From Amanita rubescens (lineage: Eukaryota; Basidiomycota; Agaricomycetes; Agaricales; Amanitaceae), in contig WION01000365.1 in the NCBI GenBank assembly GCA_015039365.1, positions 1 to 52,935 on the forward strand: a stretch of 52,935 nt of DNA. Direction: 5' to 3'. A program made the translations under genes and the position numbers. Every line of letters begins with the position of its first letter. Position 1 is the first letter of the stretch. The notes beneath the pieces were generated by a model. The model worked only from the letters and a program-made list of their open reading frames with translations. It was not told where the DNA came from and did no database searches. This document shows positions 1-11,804 of the stretch, piece by piece.

Positions 1-244
1 ACACTGCCAGTACGAATACAATTAGGCCACATCCATATACCTAATAATCGATAAATACAAGTGATGCTCAATACAAGAACCAAGGGCATAATCAAGAATC
101 AAACCTCGAACAAAAAGTCATCCGCAATCTCCAGTGCCAAAATAGTCGCAGAACCAGAGTCTACCTTGGGTTGATTCGAGTCCTTGATACGTTTCAAAGA
201 GGTAAGCCAATTTAAAAAAAAGATTTTTGAGAAAAGAAACCTAT

Positions 245-2773
245 TCAGAAAAATCGGGGATTGAACCGCGTTGTGGACAGCATGATAAGTTCTTCAGGAG
301 ATTTTCCTCCTCCGTCGCTAAGCAGCAAGTCTGCGCAGCGCCTACATTCTAACCGGCTGCTGCTGACGAGATAGGTCTCGCCATTCTCATCTATACCTTC
401 AGAGCAACGGTCGCATATTGCTGACCCGCCACCCCTCTTGACCCACCAATGCTTCGCACGGTGCCTCCAGCATCGGCGAACAGCATCCAGATAGCTCTGC
501 CTGACCTCTAATATCAGAAAGCTTTCTAGGTTTCCACACTGTACGCAGGCCCCATTCTCACCGCTGAACCTGGTGAATCCCCATGTCCCTGCAACGGCGT
601 GGGTGGAAGTACACAAGTTTGAAGCCCTACTATTCAATTCAGAACTGGGGAATCCCCGAAAGCAGCCAGCACAGGTGAAGCAAGCATGATGAAATGCTTG
701 CTCCAGCGACGAGGGTGCATATTTGGACTCGATTTGTCGCATTATGTCGTCATGAATGTCGGTCTTGTACTTTTCAGTGCGTAAGAGCAGCGCAACCCGG
801 TCCCAACTGGCGAATGCCCCTACGAATTCTGCTATGGTCTGCACCACTCGAAAATCAGCACCGTTGAGATCGATGCTGTAAGCGCCGTGGAGGGCTGGAG
901 TTGAAGAGACATTGGTTTGGGTCGATACAGCCAAAAGACGACCATGGTGTTGTCGTGAAAACTCCTGAGGATTGACAGCCGGACGGGATTCCGACCCGCC
1001 AACGACCGTAATTTCATACCACGGATCAGTGCGGCGGACGAGGGGCGTGAACCTGGCAATACAATCCAGATACGATATATTGCCCTCGACCTTGTCCACA
1101 GTGAATTTCAATCCCCGTTCTGACCAATACGTACACTTCCCCACATTCGGTTTATTGATTTGATCAAGCATCTCTCGCCTCGAATGGACGTCGTCTTTAA
1201 AGATCTTGCAAAGAAGGACATGGATTTCCAACCACCCGGTCACAAGCTCGAGGTCGCCTTCGTTTGTGCATTTGTATCCATATTTGTCAAACACAGGCCT
1301 CACCCCACTTGTAAACATCTCGTGTAGGTGGTGAATGAATGGTCTATTATCGTGGCTCCAGAAGAAACTCCTGTGGTCGAGGGCCCAAGCCGCGATCTCG
1401 TATAGAATCCAGGCGCGAGGTTCGTAAGTAGGAAATCTCCACATAAATTCACAGTCCCGTAGAAGCATGGGAATGCGTGCGAGACCTTTTTGGAAGAATG
1501 TCTGCTGCACTCCACTTCGCGGGACTTGGGGCATACATGTCCAGTCTACCCATATGTAAGACCATTCCAGGGTATCGAGGTCTTGGCGGAGTAGGGACAG
1601 ATCGGCTGCTTCGGGGTCGGGGTGATGTGGAGCACGCCAATAATGACTGACGAAGATACAATCCCGTTTGTTGACAAATCCCTCGGCAACCGGGATAAGA
1701 ACATATTCATCTAAGCGATGAGGATCCCATTTCATGAGCACTGGCTGGTTCATGAATGACTCTCTGCGCTGAAAAAACCAGAAAGAAACGGGGGTGCCTG
1801 ACATAACGCTCTCCAGGGAGCTGCTGCTCCTCAAAAGGCGTGCATGCAGATCGATAGTGGCGTCCTCTACATCGACATGATGGAGCGAATCCCAGGCAGT
1901 GATGCTACGTTGGACGAGGGATTGGAATGCAGAGCCTTCTACGTCCTCAGGGTCTCGGGCTCTGGATGCGGTTATGGATTGACCCGCATTCGTCTCCACG
2001 TGCCTTTCCGGAGGGTGTAGGGAGGTGGCTGGGAGTGGAGTTTGTGGATTGACCCATAGTCGTCTCTTGCTTAGACTTGTGTAAGAATTGGTGAAGTCGT
2101 CGCCATATTTTCCTGGTAAGCGCTCGTATCACCGAATGAACGCCGCTGCTCTGCTCTTCCCTCGGCTTCTCTCTGTTTGCTTCAAGGATAAGCGTCGCGA
2201 TTTTCGTGTGACGAAGGTTACGTCGACAGTGCTGACACCAGATAGTTGCCGGAATCTTAATAGGGAAATGACAAAGCGAGTTCGAGCACAAAGCGACTGC
2301 GCCTGAGTTGGTGCTCACGGCTTCCTGGGAAATTGTGCATGTTGTACCACACCGGGGCATCCGAATCCAAAGGACACGGGGTGAGCTGCAGAAGCATGGC
2401 CACAACCTACACACTCGTCCTCTGAACGCCTAAACGGGCCATTGTTCCTGGTGAATCGTTCCAATAACTGGTCATTGATGTCTGGGACCAGCCATTTGCA
2501 ATTCTTGCAGATTGAATCCACGTCGTAGAAAAAAGTAAACTTCTCGCAATCCCCGCATTTAAGGATCCTGGTACCGTCCCGCTCCACCCCGAACCGGATG
2601 AATGATACGACGACCTTGCGGGCGCTACGACAAGCTGGGCAAATTACAGTGGCGAAGATATCACCTTTGCCTTTGTCATGCGGAGTACACGGACAATCGG
2701 TTCTCGGATTAGCCATTAGTGTTGACGTTGAGGCGATGTATGGTGTGCGTGGCTGTGCGGCGGAAATTCCCAT
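245..2773 (-). CDS. Zinc-ribbon plus HET/TIR-like protein, three exons
   Basis: Three exons join in frame: 2773-2378, 2324-2133 and 2065-245, with GT...AG introns of 53 and 67 nt, giving about 802 aa. The N-terminal part carries paired cysteines (CPAC, CGDC, CKNC, VGCGH, then CQHC), like zinc ribbons. The middle has FVSHYW, then YIWVDWTCMPQ and a later ILYEIAAW, a pattern like HET (heterokaryon incompatibility) or TIR-related domains that act in fungal self/non-self recognition and cell death. The C-terminal 130 residues add more CxxC pairs (CAGC, CVQC, CDRC, CRRC). The long third exon has no early ATG, which supports the two upstream exons. The ATG at 2773 is 160 bp from the divergent kinase start. 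The HET/TIR assignment rests on motif shape only; function is inferred. Confidence 0.6.
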
Positions 2774-2933
2774 GAAAAACCGGCACAAGACAAGACGACC
2801 GACGCCAGCTCGCTGCGCCTGCTCGGACCATGCCGCGTAATGCTAAAATCACCTTTCAGGTATGCGGGGATTTTGTCCGCATACTAAACACGCCCAAACA
2901 AGACCTTAAACTTCACCGGAAGCCATACCCGCG

Positions 2934-4599
2934 ATGTCTAATCCAACCCCAAGTGTTGTTACCTCTTTTGATGGCAATACTTCTATCAAAGAGCGCACAT
3001 CATTCCTTGTTCAGAACGAGTCGTTTAACCGTTTCTGTGAGCACGGCAACCTGCAGCTTCATAAAATTGCCACTCGTCCTGCTCCAGACTTTCACGAAAG
3101 GGAAGCCAAACCTGATGTCGGCTTGTCTTTTCTCTCACTTGGATAGGAATTCCGACATTATCGAAAAAGCCGAAATTCTTCATGAATGTAAATATGATGA
3201 TTTTCAAGATGATGGCCCTTTCGAACGGTGGGATCCCGTCGTGACCCAAAGAATCCTCATTCCAGAACCGACTTTCGCCGAATTCTACTGGAGGTACAGT
3301 CATGCCACTCCCGCTGTTCGCGATCACGACACATCAGTCGAACGTGTGTTGGGCCAAGTTAAGGCCAAAACTGTCCGAGAAACACCAGAGTTGGACGAAA
3401 AATGCAATTTATTCCTCTTGGAACTGGGAGAAAATGATTACATCATTGGGAAGAAGGGGTCTCCTATGGGCCGTTCTACGCGTACTTTCCGCGCGTTTTG
3501 CGAACAAAGCGAGAAAATAGTATTTCTGAAAGATACTTGGCCCATCATTATCGCTGGACAGTTGCCCAAGCACCAAATCTATCCGATATTACACGCGAAG
3601 AAGGTCAGGAACCTTGCTCAACTGAAGGAAAGGACACGCAAGACGATCACTCATGAAGCGGCCGAAATGTTTCCAAGCAAGGACTTTCCAAAAATCCGTA
3701 AATTCAGGCACTACCGGTTAGCCCTTGACGACGTCGGTCGCGATTTATCTGCCTTTTCCTCCGTGAAAGAACTTGTGAAAGCCATTCACGACGCAGCAAT
3801 AGGTAAACGCGTGGTTTGTAAACAGGAGAAAATCTGACAAGTAATAATGTAGCGCATGACGATGCATTTTTCGAGGCAAACATTTTACACCGGGATATCA
3901 GCGTTGGGAATCTCATCATATTAGGCGATGGGACCGGCATTCTCATCGATTGGGACTTGTGCAAAACTATGAACCCTGAATCCGAGAATGAGGTACATGC
4001 AACAGAACGCACCGTGAGTAAGCATCGTTACCTTGATACATAAAGCTGATTTCGAAAAGGGTACATGGCAATTTGCCGCGGCGCGTTTGCTGTTCGGGTA
4101 CGACCATGAGCCCCCACATAACCGCGAAGATAACTTGGAATCTTTTTATCATGTTCTGAACTGGATGGCTCTTCGACATTCATCACATTCTCTGAATTCA
4201 CAGACACTTACAAGTGAACTTCAACGAATATTTGACTACTCGTACAGATTACAAGGTGGGACGGCTGCAGGTGGTCAGTCGAAGCTTGCGGAAGTGGTGA
4301 CAGGCGTTTCTAACAAATTCGCGACCTTCAAGAACCGGCCACTTGCGAAACTGCTAGAGGCCATTCGGAAGGTGGTAGCCGTCCGATATCAAGACGAATT
4401 TGACAGTGAAGCGGAACAAGTGGGTATCAATCGTTACCCAAGCATGGTGAACAGACTCCCCAAAGTCAAACGACATGAATTCACTTCTTTGTTCGCCAAA
4501 GCGCTCACGAGTGATCAAGACTGGGATGCAAACGGTGCAAAAGTTGATCATAAACTTGTCGAAATACTCGTATGGAATCATCACCCTCCGTTGTTTTAA
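2934..4599 (+). CDS. FunK1-type fungal protein kinase
   Basis: This is a fungal-specific serine/threonine kinase-like protein of the FunK1 family. The catalytic loop reads ILHRDISVGNLI and the metal-binding segment ILIDWDLC, followed by GTWQFAAARLL, as is usual for the family. Introns at 3803-3852 and 4014-4059 restore this order exactly. The N-terminal segment from ATG 2934 is in frame 3 up to about 3146, but the continuation (from about 3147) is in frame 1. No normal-sized intron bridges them, so either a frameshift or a very short intron is present there. The core motifs are intact. An open stretch of 48 codons at 4732-4875 could be a final exon. Substrate unknown. Confidence 0.75.
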
Positions 4600-4908
4600 A
4601 GCATACACAATATTTTCAATATCTATGCTGCTAATTGTACAAGTCGAAGAAAATATTAATAATTCCATTCCATAACTGGGCGCGATTAATAAGAACGCGA
4701 GCCTCAAGACCGCCGTACAGTGGTGCGTCGAATGACGAGTGAGCAGTATGACGTTAATGGAGCGATGACTGCATTGGAAGTAGTCAGAGACGTATTCGCC
4801 GCCTTAACCTCGGGACAGCAAGAAGAATCGGCGGGTGGTAAAACGCAATGGAAGGTTTACCGCATTTTCGACTAGCACCAGTAGGGAACGTTTGAACTTT
4901 GTTGGATC

Positions 4909-4936
4909 AAACTAAATTTAGTCCTGAATTTAGTTT
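4909..4936. terminator. Perfect 10-bp inverted repeat between convergent genes
   Basis: AAACTAAATT at 4909-4918 is followed after 8 nt by its exact reverse complement at 4927-4936. It lies between the 3' ends of the FunK1 gene (plus) and the DUF6699 gene (minus). It could form a hairpin or act in 3' end formation on both strands. Eukaryotic termination does not need such a hairpin, so the role is a guess. Confidence 0.3.
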
Positions 4937-5049
4937 ATTCTTGGTATGCCACAGCACACGTTATCTACACGAGGAAAAAGTCCTAAATTCGTACAATAGC
5001 ACTGGTTGATAGATAAGCAACACGTTCCGGACCAAGTAGAAAATTAGAA

Positions 5050-6036
5050 TCAGGGACGACGCGATACCACGAGCTTCAACACCTCCGGGTCGCTCGTCCT
5101 AAGCAGCCCTTTGAACCATATCCTTTCATGAAGGTAATCCACCTTCTTTACACCTTCAGACCTCAGAACCTCTTGCATCGTCGGTGCACTTTGACACCTA
5201 GCGGTGAACGCCTGGCTGACTTTAGCCTTCTTCCTATGATCCAGTCTCGCCCAATCTCCATGGGTAATCCGTTCTTGCAACGTTCGGTGAATTTGGGCTA
5301 GCACATCCCCCAACGTGATAGGCGGCGCGTAGGGTAACACCTGCCCCGTTTGTTCGCGGTAACTGTCCGGATTGAACTCGAAATGAATAGGCCATTCGGG
5401 TAACTCATCGCATACAATTCTGAGGCGGTACACCGGGGGATGTGTAGCAGGCTGCTGTAAAGAGTCATTACCGAGTGGGACATGTTGTCCGTGGATAACT
5501 TGCATAGGAGTGTAGTATTGGGATGAAAGATTAAACATGAAGTCGTGCCTGGGGGTTTCGCCGCTGAGGAAGGGATGAATGGCGAACGAGGTAGGGAGGT
5601 CGGTGTAGAGGGGAAGAGGTGTTCCGACCGCGGACCAGGGAGAGGACGGATAAGATTGGGCGGTTGGTGTGACGCCGGGGTATAAAGGGTTGGAAAGCCT
5701 GTGCGGGCGTGGCCACGGTGCTGCCTGGGGTGGAGGAGCTACCATTGGCGCTACGTATGGATTAGGGGGGCCATGATAGGACGGAGCGCGAGGCCGGATA
5801 TATTGGGTTGGGTATCCTGCTGTATCGTAGCTGCCTGGAAATTGTACGGTGTTTGGTGCCATGTCAACGGTAGGAAGCGGGGAGTTGCTGCGATAAGGAG
5901 AGGGAGGATAGTTGCTTAGCTCGGCGGGCGGTATGAAAGGAGAGGCGTGAGGAGAGTTGTAATACGCGGTGTAGGGAGTCTGTTGGTATGGGTGAGGGTA
6001 CGCGCCAGGGGCACCATAAACGTAAGGGCCCGTCAT
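5050..6036 (-). CDS. DUF6699 domain protein, proline/tyrosine-rich
   Basis: A single-exon gene of 328 aa from ATG 6036. The first 165 residues are low-complexity, rich in Pro, Tyr and Ser and probably disordered. The C-terminal 150 residues resemble the DUF6699 domain of basidiomycetes: a PATHPPVYRL-type strand, an acidic-aromatic segment, then ITLGDVLAQIHRTLQ, where the family has its conserved DVL helix. Function of the family is unknown. A second DUF6699 gene starts 1.2 kb away on the opposite strand. An upstream non-coding exon cannot be excluded. Confidence 0.7.
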   Translation of the reverse strand: MTGPYVYGAPGAYPHPYQQTPYTAYYNSPHASPFIPPAELSNYPPSPYRSNSPLPTVDMAPNTVQFPGSYDTAGYPTQYIRPRAPSYHGPPNPYVAPMVAPPPQAAPWPRPHRLSNPLYPGVTPTAQSYPSSPWSAVGTPLPLYTDLPTSFAIHPFLSGETPRHDFMFNLSSQYYTPMQVIHGQHVPLGNDSLQQPATHPPVYRLRIVCDELPEWPIHFEFNPDSYREQTGQVLPYAPPITLGDVLAQIHRTLQERITHGDWARLDHRKKAKVSQAFTARCQSAPTMQEVLRSEGVKKVDYLHERIWFKGLLRTSDPEVLKLVVSRRP

Positions 6037-6042
6037 GACCAA

Positions 6043-7269
6043 GAGAGAGTCGATGTGACGGTTGAGAGAGCTAGGAGAAGTTGGGAGGCTACGAGAGGGA
6101 GAGGCTATCGAGTTATTACGATCGGGACCGGCAGAGATTAGATTACGGACAGCGATAATGACTCGATGGCTTGAAAAGGAGAACCATTAGAAGCGAAATC
6201 TGATGAAGAAACATGACATACGTGGATTGTTACGATTCCTCGACCGGGGAATGCTTTCGTCTGACTGGGACTTATATGTAACTGTGTCGCGGGAGGGAAG
6301 AGGGGATTGAGAGCAGTGTGTCGGAAACTAGCGGAGTAACAATTCGTCATGAGAATCTTAAGCCGATTTGGTCTGGGCGCTGATGTCAAACGCTTTTACA
6401 TGATGGTCTTTAGTAAAACTTGGGACGGAGAATTGGCGCCAGAGCCACGAGGCTGACATAGTTTTGATGGTACTGGTTCTCGTTGTATTTTGAGGCGGAC
6501 GAGCTTTAAATGATCGTCACGGGAATCAAGGGCGTACCGAAGGTACCGAAGTAGCGCCCTAGATAACCAAGAAGAAAAGATAGACGTACTTTCGCACGGT
6601 CGGTCAAAAGTGTATAGTTTACTTTAGTCTTTCTTCTCCATCTTATTCTCATTTTCCTCCAGAAATGGGTGTATCAACTCGATTCCAAATCAAGATGATA
6701 CCCGTCTGGCAGTGTAGATTATATGAGTAAACGGCGTGTTGATTGAGTTTGATATCGATTTCCATATTTGGAGAAAACAACGTCAAATATTTGTTGTCGC
6801 TTGCCGCGCATAAGAACCTGTAGTCAAGCGTTAGCCAAGTCCCTTACTTTTCCCATCTTCTGATGCTCTACCAAGACTATCCTCCATTCCCATCCCCTCT
6901 AATTCATTCAAACCTCCTGGAAGGTCGGTCTAGGCGCGTTTCCAATTTAACCATGTAGCCAGGTATGTTATACGCCAAGCTTCGTCTGACGCCTCCAAAG
7001 TTGCTAATATCGGCTATGCAGTGTGGCCCGCTCAAGTTCCACTACTCAAGATATCATGAGCGATCCCCTCTCCGACGATAACCCCCGTCTGGTTTTGCGC
7101 TTGGCTTTGTTACCTGCTCTCTCGCCGCGACCTCTTCAAGTTGCCACTCACAAACATCTTGACCCGTCCTGGAAGGAGGTTCTCACGCACGCACCCTTTT
7201 TAAGGCGCGTTGGGCGCCTGTATCCCCTTCCTCAGCTTCAACCGTTACCAGCACCAACGCATCACCGCC
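6043..7269. other. Intergenic region between two divergent DUF6699 genes
   Basis: About 1.2 kb without a convincing gene. Short open frames at 6138-6389 and 7023-7331 lack family resemblance. The region must hold both promoters. I see no repeat or RNA gene in it. Confidence 0.4.
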
Positions 7270-7890
7270 ATGGGCCAATATATTCACTTCTCAACGCCCA
7301 ATCCGCCATACTTGGCGTCTGGTCATGTTAGCGCCCCATCCTCCGTCCGACTCTCACAAGTGATACCTCCAGCGCCCCCACAAAGTGTCAGTTCCATGTC
7401 ATTGTCCTTCCTTTGTGGGCGCTGACCTAGATCCGCTATATAGACATCAGTGGCGGGTGACCTATTCACATTCCAGCAACTCCCGCCCATTGCCTCTGGG
7501 TCTACGCGGCCCAGTGCCCCAACGACAGAGCTTGACCCACTTACTTGGGTCCCTTACGCCACTCGGGTGGTCGTGGCGGACTACCTACGACGCGGACACC
7601 CGTTCTGTGTCCAGTACGCCATGGCATCATGGCCCGAGTCCGTACTCCCAGTGGCGCACTGGGAATATTTTGCCACTTTACCCGCAACGACGCTACATCG
7701 TCAGAACATTGTTCTACGATTACATCTGCACGATTGGCTAGAGGTGCAGGCGTCGGAGACATTGGGTTTCGTGACAGTCGCAGATATTCTACGATCACTA
7801 TATAGCGTGCGAGCGCGCTTTCCTAATTCAATCTTTATCGGACTATCCCCCGCAGGACTAAATCATTTAATAGTGCACATGGACTCGTAA
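7270..7890 (+). CDS. DUF6699 domain protein, two exons
   Basis: Exon 1 is 7270-7384 and exon 2 7451-7890, separated by a 66-nt GT...AG intron (7385-7450) that removes an in-frame stop. The junction rebuilds an ATG codon. The product is 184 aa. The core resembles DUF6699: LDPLTWVPYATRVV, then LPATTLHRQNIVLRL and LGFVTVADILRSLY, the conserved VTVxDxL segment. It lacks the long Pro/Tyr-rich N-terminus of its divergent neighbour. Function unknown; the pair probably arose by duplication followed by strong divergence. Confidence 0.65.
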
Positions 7891-8241
7891 CATCAATACA
7901 ATGGACTGTATCAATATAATATATAATCTGTGCTATATTATGGTCGTATAAACAAAGGCAACTAGAGTAAGTGATTAGTTGCCGAGCCAGAACATTGTTA
8001 AAAAAATTTTTTCTAGTGAATTCCGTATACTAGAAGAAGAGTTTGTGCATGAAGCCAAGTAAGGCTCGAATGAAAATGTTCGTTCCAAGTGAGTCTTGGT
8101 ACGGCACGGCAACAAGAGACAACAGTTAACCATGATTTTAAGAAATCTATACACTGCCGGCACATGACCCGAGTGGCTCAGAGGTGTTTTCCTCTTCCCC
8201 CTGCACCGGCTCAAAGTCGGACCCCTTGATGCCTATACTGA

Positions 8242-8628
8242 TACCGGCACCCTTTCGGCGCTCGCCTCTGTCATCTCAACAACATCCTGCGACACGCCCT
8301 CTTTATCATCTCTAACAGTGGCCCCCGTCCGTTCGTCCTCCTGCTTGTCCGTACACTGGACCTCTTTCTGGCCTTTCCGCACCCTTCCTCTCCTCATCCT
8401 CAATTCCGCCCCTTCATCAGCTACTATTTGCTCCTCAGCATCTGGCAGACCCTGGATTATCTGGTCAGCGCGCCTCTTCAGATCCAGAAACTCGGATATC
8501 TACTAGAAGCGGTTCAGTCAGAGTACATGACATTGTCGCTGGCGCATCGGCTTTGTTGGCGCTTTGATAACATAATCTTACTCCGGATCATGGACAGCGT
8601 CTTTGACGTGGTACCATGCCGCTCGTGA
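8242..8628 (+). pseudogene. Uncharacterised protein fragment, no start codon
   Basis: An open frame of 128 codons ends with TGA at 8626-8628. It has a hydrophobic first half and a helical second half (SIWQTLDYLVSAP, LLEAVQSEYM). It looks protein-like, but there is no usable ATG near its beginning and a stop lies just upstream at 8239-8241. It may be the last exon of an unrecognised gene or a remnant. The preceding stretch 7891-8241 holds nothing I can name. Confidence 0.3.
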
Positions 8629-8949
8629 TGGTGCATTATACCATCATCCTGGGATATCACCTCCCTCAATGCCGAGAAGATGTCGGAAATGGTGAAGCCG
8701 TGAAAAGCGCTAACGTTGAGGTCGAAGCGCGCACCGGACGGGTCGACTATCTAATCCCCTTCCGACCACCGTGACGAATTGATTGTCGTCACTGCTCCCG
8801 CTTGTAGCAATTACTACTCGCATCTCAGACTTGAGCTGTGCGCCGCTTCGAGGTCACTGTACAGCGTTCGGGGCACCTGCACTATGTCATGCACGCAATT
8901 GTGTCTCGAACTCGGCCCCGGAAGGCGTATTTGGGGTCCTCAGTATAGA

Positions 8950-9320
8950 AACCCCCAAAGTATAGGAATTCACCGTCCCTCCAACCCAGGGCTGTTGCCA
9001 CTCCAGAAATGCACTACCCTCGTCTATCCACGGTTGGCTAGCATCATCCCTCTTTTCCCAGTCCTTTCGGACTCGGTGACCAAGTTTGTAGTTATCGCTC
9101 ATGGCAAATCTGCAACGTTACGTTATTCTCAACTTGCTTATCCATATCTTTTTCTTTCTCTTCCGTTGCTGTCCTGTTCTTGTTGATTCGAGTCTATTCG
9201 TAACTGGAGAATGTAAACGTTATAAATTACACGATCATCATGACAGCAAGGCTATTATTTGCTATGCTCATATCAAGAAACAGCAATGCTAGTAAAGAAT
9301 AGTGCGAAATAATCGATTTC
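8950..9320. repeat. Dispersed repeat A-B, copy 1
   Basis: The segment is closely similar to 11805-12060, including the shared stretch around CTCGTCTATCCACGGTTGGC. Its last 90 bp (B part, 9230-9320) recur at 12980-13050. On the minus strand the A part reads as a conserved peptide around SQPWIDEGSA in both copies, so it may be an exon of a decayed gene. Flanking 8629-8949 and 9321-9709 show no gene I can support; the latter should hold the FAD oxidase promoter. Confidence 0.55.
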
Positions 9321-9709
9321 GTGTAATAAATAATAAGAACATAAAAGATGAAAGGGTCCATGATATCGATCTGAAGCAGTGATGCCAAGGCTCGGCGGAG
9401 ATGAAAACTCTGACTTCCATCTGACCTCCACCTCTCTGCAGGATGTGCCAACTTATAATAACACACTTTACTTCAAGCTGTGGACGTGGCATTTTACAGT
9501 CACCGGACTCTGGAGACGCGCACCTGAACTGGCCGCGTCAGCGTCACCTACTTCGCGAATGCTCCAACGCGTAATTACTAAGCACGAGGATCGAAGTTCA
9601 GATGATCAATGCTGTGTAGATGAGCGGTGTTTTTTGGCAACTTTACAGCATGATGAATTCGAGTATAAAGCAAGCAAGCAGGTGACTTACCGTTTCCAAG
9701 TCAGCAGTG

Positions 9710-11719
9710 ATGTTAGCGAGCTTATACTACTTCGTTTCAGTTCTCCCGCCGCTTGTCCTCTGTAATCCATTCAACATCATCGAACGCGATTCTACTGGCT
9801 ATAAAAAAGTATGCCAAGCTATATCCACTGCAATTTCGCCCCAAAGTGCGGTCTTCTACCCCGGTAGGTGTTAATCGGTTCCCCAACGTCGTAGTTCCTC
9901 ATGCTTGTCCAGGCAGCAAAATTTATGATAACGATACATTTCACTGGGGCATCACTAGCTCGCAGCAATCAGCTTGTTCGGTTGAACCTGGGACACCACA
10001 AGACGTAGGAAAAATCGTGGGTCATGTTACTGTTCTCGTCCAATGTTGCACTTCATATCGATTATCGTCGTATAGCTGCAAATCCTAGGCCAGTCCCGTA
10101 CTCCCTTCGCAGTGTGTATCACATTCATCGCCTTCAGCTACTAACCGCTAAACTTGTTCCGTTATCTAGGTCAAAAGCGGAGGCCACATTATGAATCCTG
10201 GATTCTCGTCCACTCCGGGCGTTCAAATTGCACTGACCCGGTTTAACGAAGTCGTCTACGACTCTTCAACAGAAACGGTGGAGTTTGGTTCCGGTCTCCT
10301 CTTTGATAACGTTTACGATGCTTTGGCGCCTTATAATCGCAGCGTTGCCGGCGCAAGAGTGGCTGGAATAGGCGTTGGAGGTTTTCTCCTCGGTGGTGGT
10401 GAGTAGAACATATCTGGATATCATCACCCCCATTTATTCTTGGCGGTTGAAGGATATGCCTGGAAGACGAATCAAGTTGGACTTGGAATTGACACTATTG
10501 TTGCCTATGAACTTGTAAAGCCTAACGGGAAAGTAGTCAAAGTGACGAAACAATCAGACGCTGAACTCTTCTTTGGGCTCAAGGTGATTTTCTTTCTCTG
10601 CCCCCCCCCGTCGGATGAGCTCACATTCGCTTTTATTAGGGAGGTCTAAACAATTTCGTAAGGCGTCTTAATAACCAGATGACGACTACTAGCTAACCTG
10701 TTATTAGGGTGTCGTTACTCGCTTCACGTTGAATGCATTACCACAATCGGCGGTCTGGGTATGTATCTCGTCAGTTTTGCGAGGAATGAAAGGTCGATAC
10801 GATATTTAGGCCGGTACAATTATCTATCCCCCATCTTCTGTCCCAGATGTAACAGCTGCTGTCATCAAGTTCAGTGCCAATAACAATGATACAAAAGCAA
10901 ATATTTCGCCGGCATACAGCTTTTCCAATGGCTCGGTATGTTTTTCAAGTGTTCTTAGCCATCGACTTATATATTTACGCTCTCCGCTTATAGGTCTTAG
11001 TCTCGCATACCATGTACTATGATGGTCCTAGCCCACCTCCAGGACTGTTTGACGACTTTTTGAAGATTCCTGCTGTGTCAAACGACGTACACACAAGGAG
11101 CTTTACCGATTTCATCAATTCTGGTGGTCTCAATTCTCTCGCTGGCCTTCGGCAAGTTTCACCCCATTCATATCTAACCGAAACTGAACCATCCACTCTT
11201 AGCGGGGTATTCCACACTGTCCCATTGCTCAAACATTCTCCAAAGGTTATGGCGGCAATCCAAAATGAGACGAGCGTATGTCACCATCTTATCAACTGAT
11301 TGCCTTTCAATAACGTTGTCCGTCAGTTCTGGGGTCAATCTCTATTCGAGAAAATCGGATTCGTCGGGTACACCGTCGAGCCATTCATACCGTCTATCCT
11401 GAGTCATAACACGACACCGACGGCCTACCCTCCAACCCGCAACCACGTCTATTTCCCTCTTAACATTTTCTTTGGGTGGCTAAATGCCACGTACGACAAT
11501 GATTTTTACGACGCCATCCGCCAGAGCGCTACTCAAATTCATGAAGTTGCGATTCGGGATAGACAGGATATCATTGATGCACCGCTATACCCGAATTACG
11601 CCATCTTCGATACTCCTTTGCGTGATATGTATAGTGCGAATGTGGACAAGCTACTCTCGCTGAAGCAGAGGATCGATCCACGTAATGTTATGGGATTGAC
11701 TGGCGGATTTAGATTTTGA
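9710..11719 (+). CDS. FAD-linked oxidase (BBE/6-hydroxynicotine oxidase type)
   Basis: Ten exons join in frame to 507 aa: 9710-9863, 9913-10016, 10076-10111, 10170-10398, 10453-10583, 10640-10657, 10708-10758, 10810-10935, 10994-11275 and 11327-11719. All introns are 49-59 nt. A hydrophobic signal peptide (MLASLYYFVSVLPPLVLC) points to secretion. The FAD-binding PCMH domain includes TPFAVKSGGH, whose His normally carries the covalent flavin, and GVGGFLLGGG. The protein ends with the BBE-type tail RIDPRNVMGLTGGF. Such enzymes oxidise alcohols, sugars or alkaloids with O2; the substrate is unknown. Truncated relatives recur at 16.2, 26.6 and 30.2 kb and a long one at 30.6-31.5 kb. The poly-C run near 10603 is intronic. 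Confidence 0.85.
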
Positions 11720-11804
11720 TTTCGGTTGGATGATTTACGATATCAGGACAGGTAATACCCTACATCAATCCTTCCGCGCGGTCGGAGAGCCTAGAATCCT
11801 CCGG

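Noticed and set aside
1999..2002. Start of the HET-like gene at a GTG at 1999
   Set aside because: GTG starts are not expected in a fungal nuclear gene, and two upstream exons join in frame through 53- and 67-nt introns to an ATG at 2773.
9379..9765. Open frame of 128 codons upstream of the FAD oxidase
   Set aside because: It overlaps the oxidase start and signal peptide in another frame and has no domain resemblance.
10600..10612. Poly-C run suggesting a sequencing error in the FAD oxidase
   Set aside because: It lies inside an intron and does not affect the reading frame.
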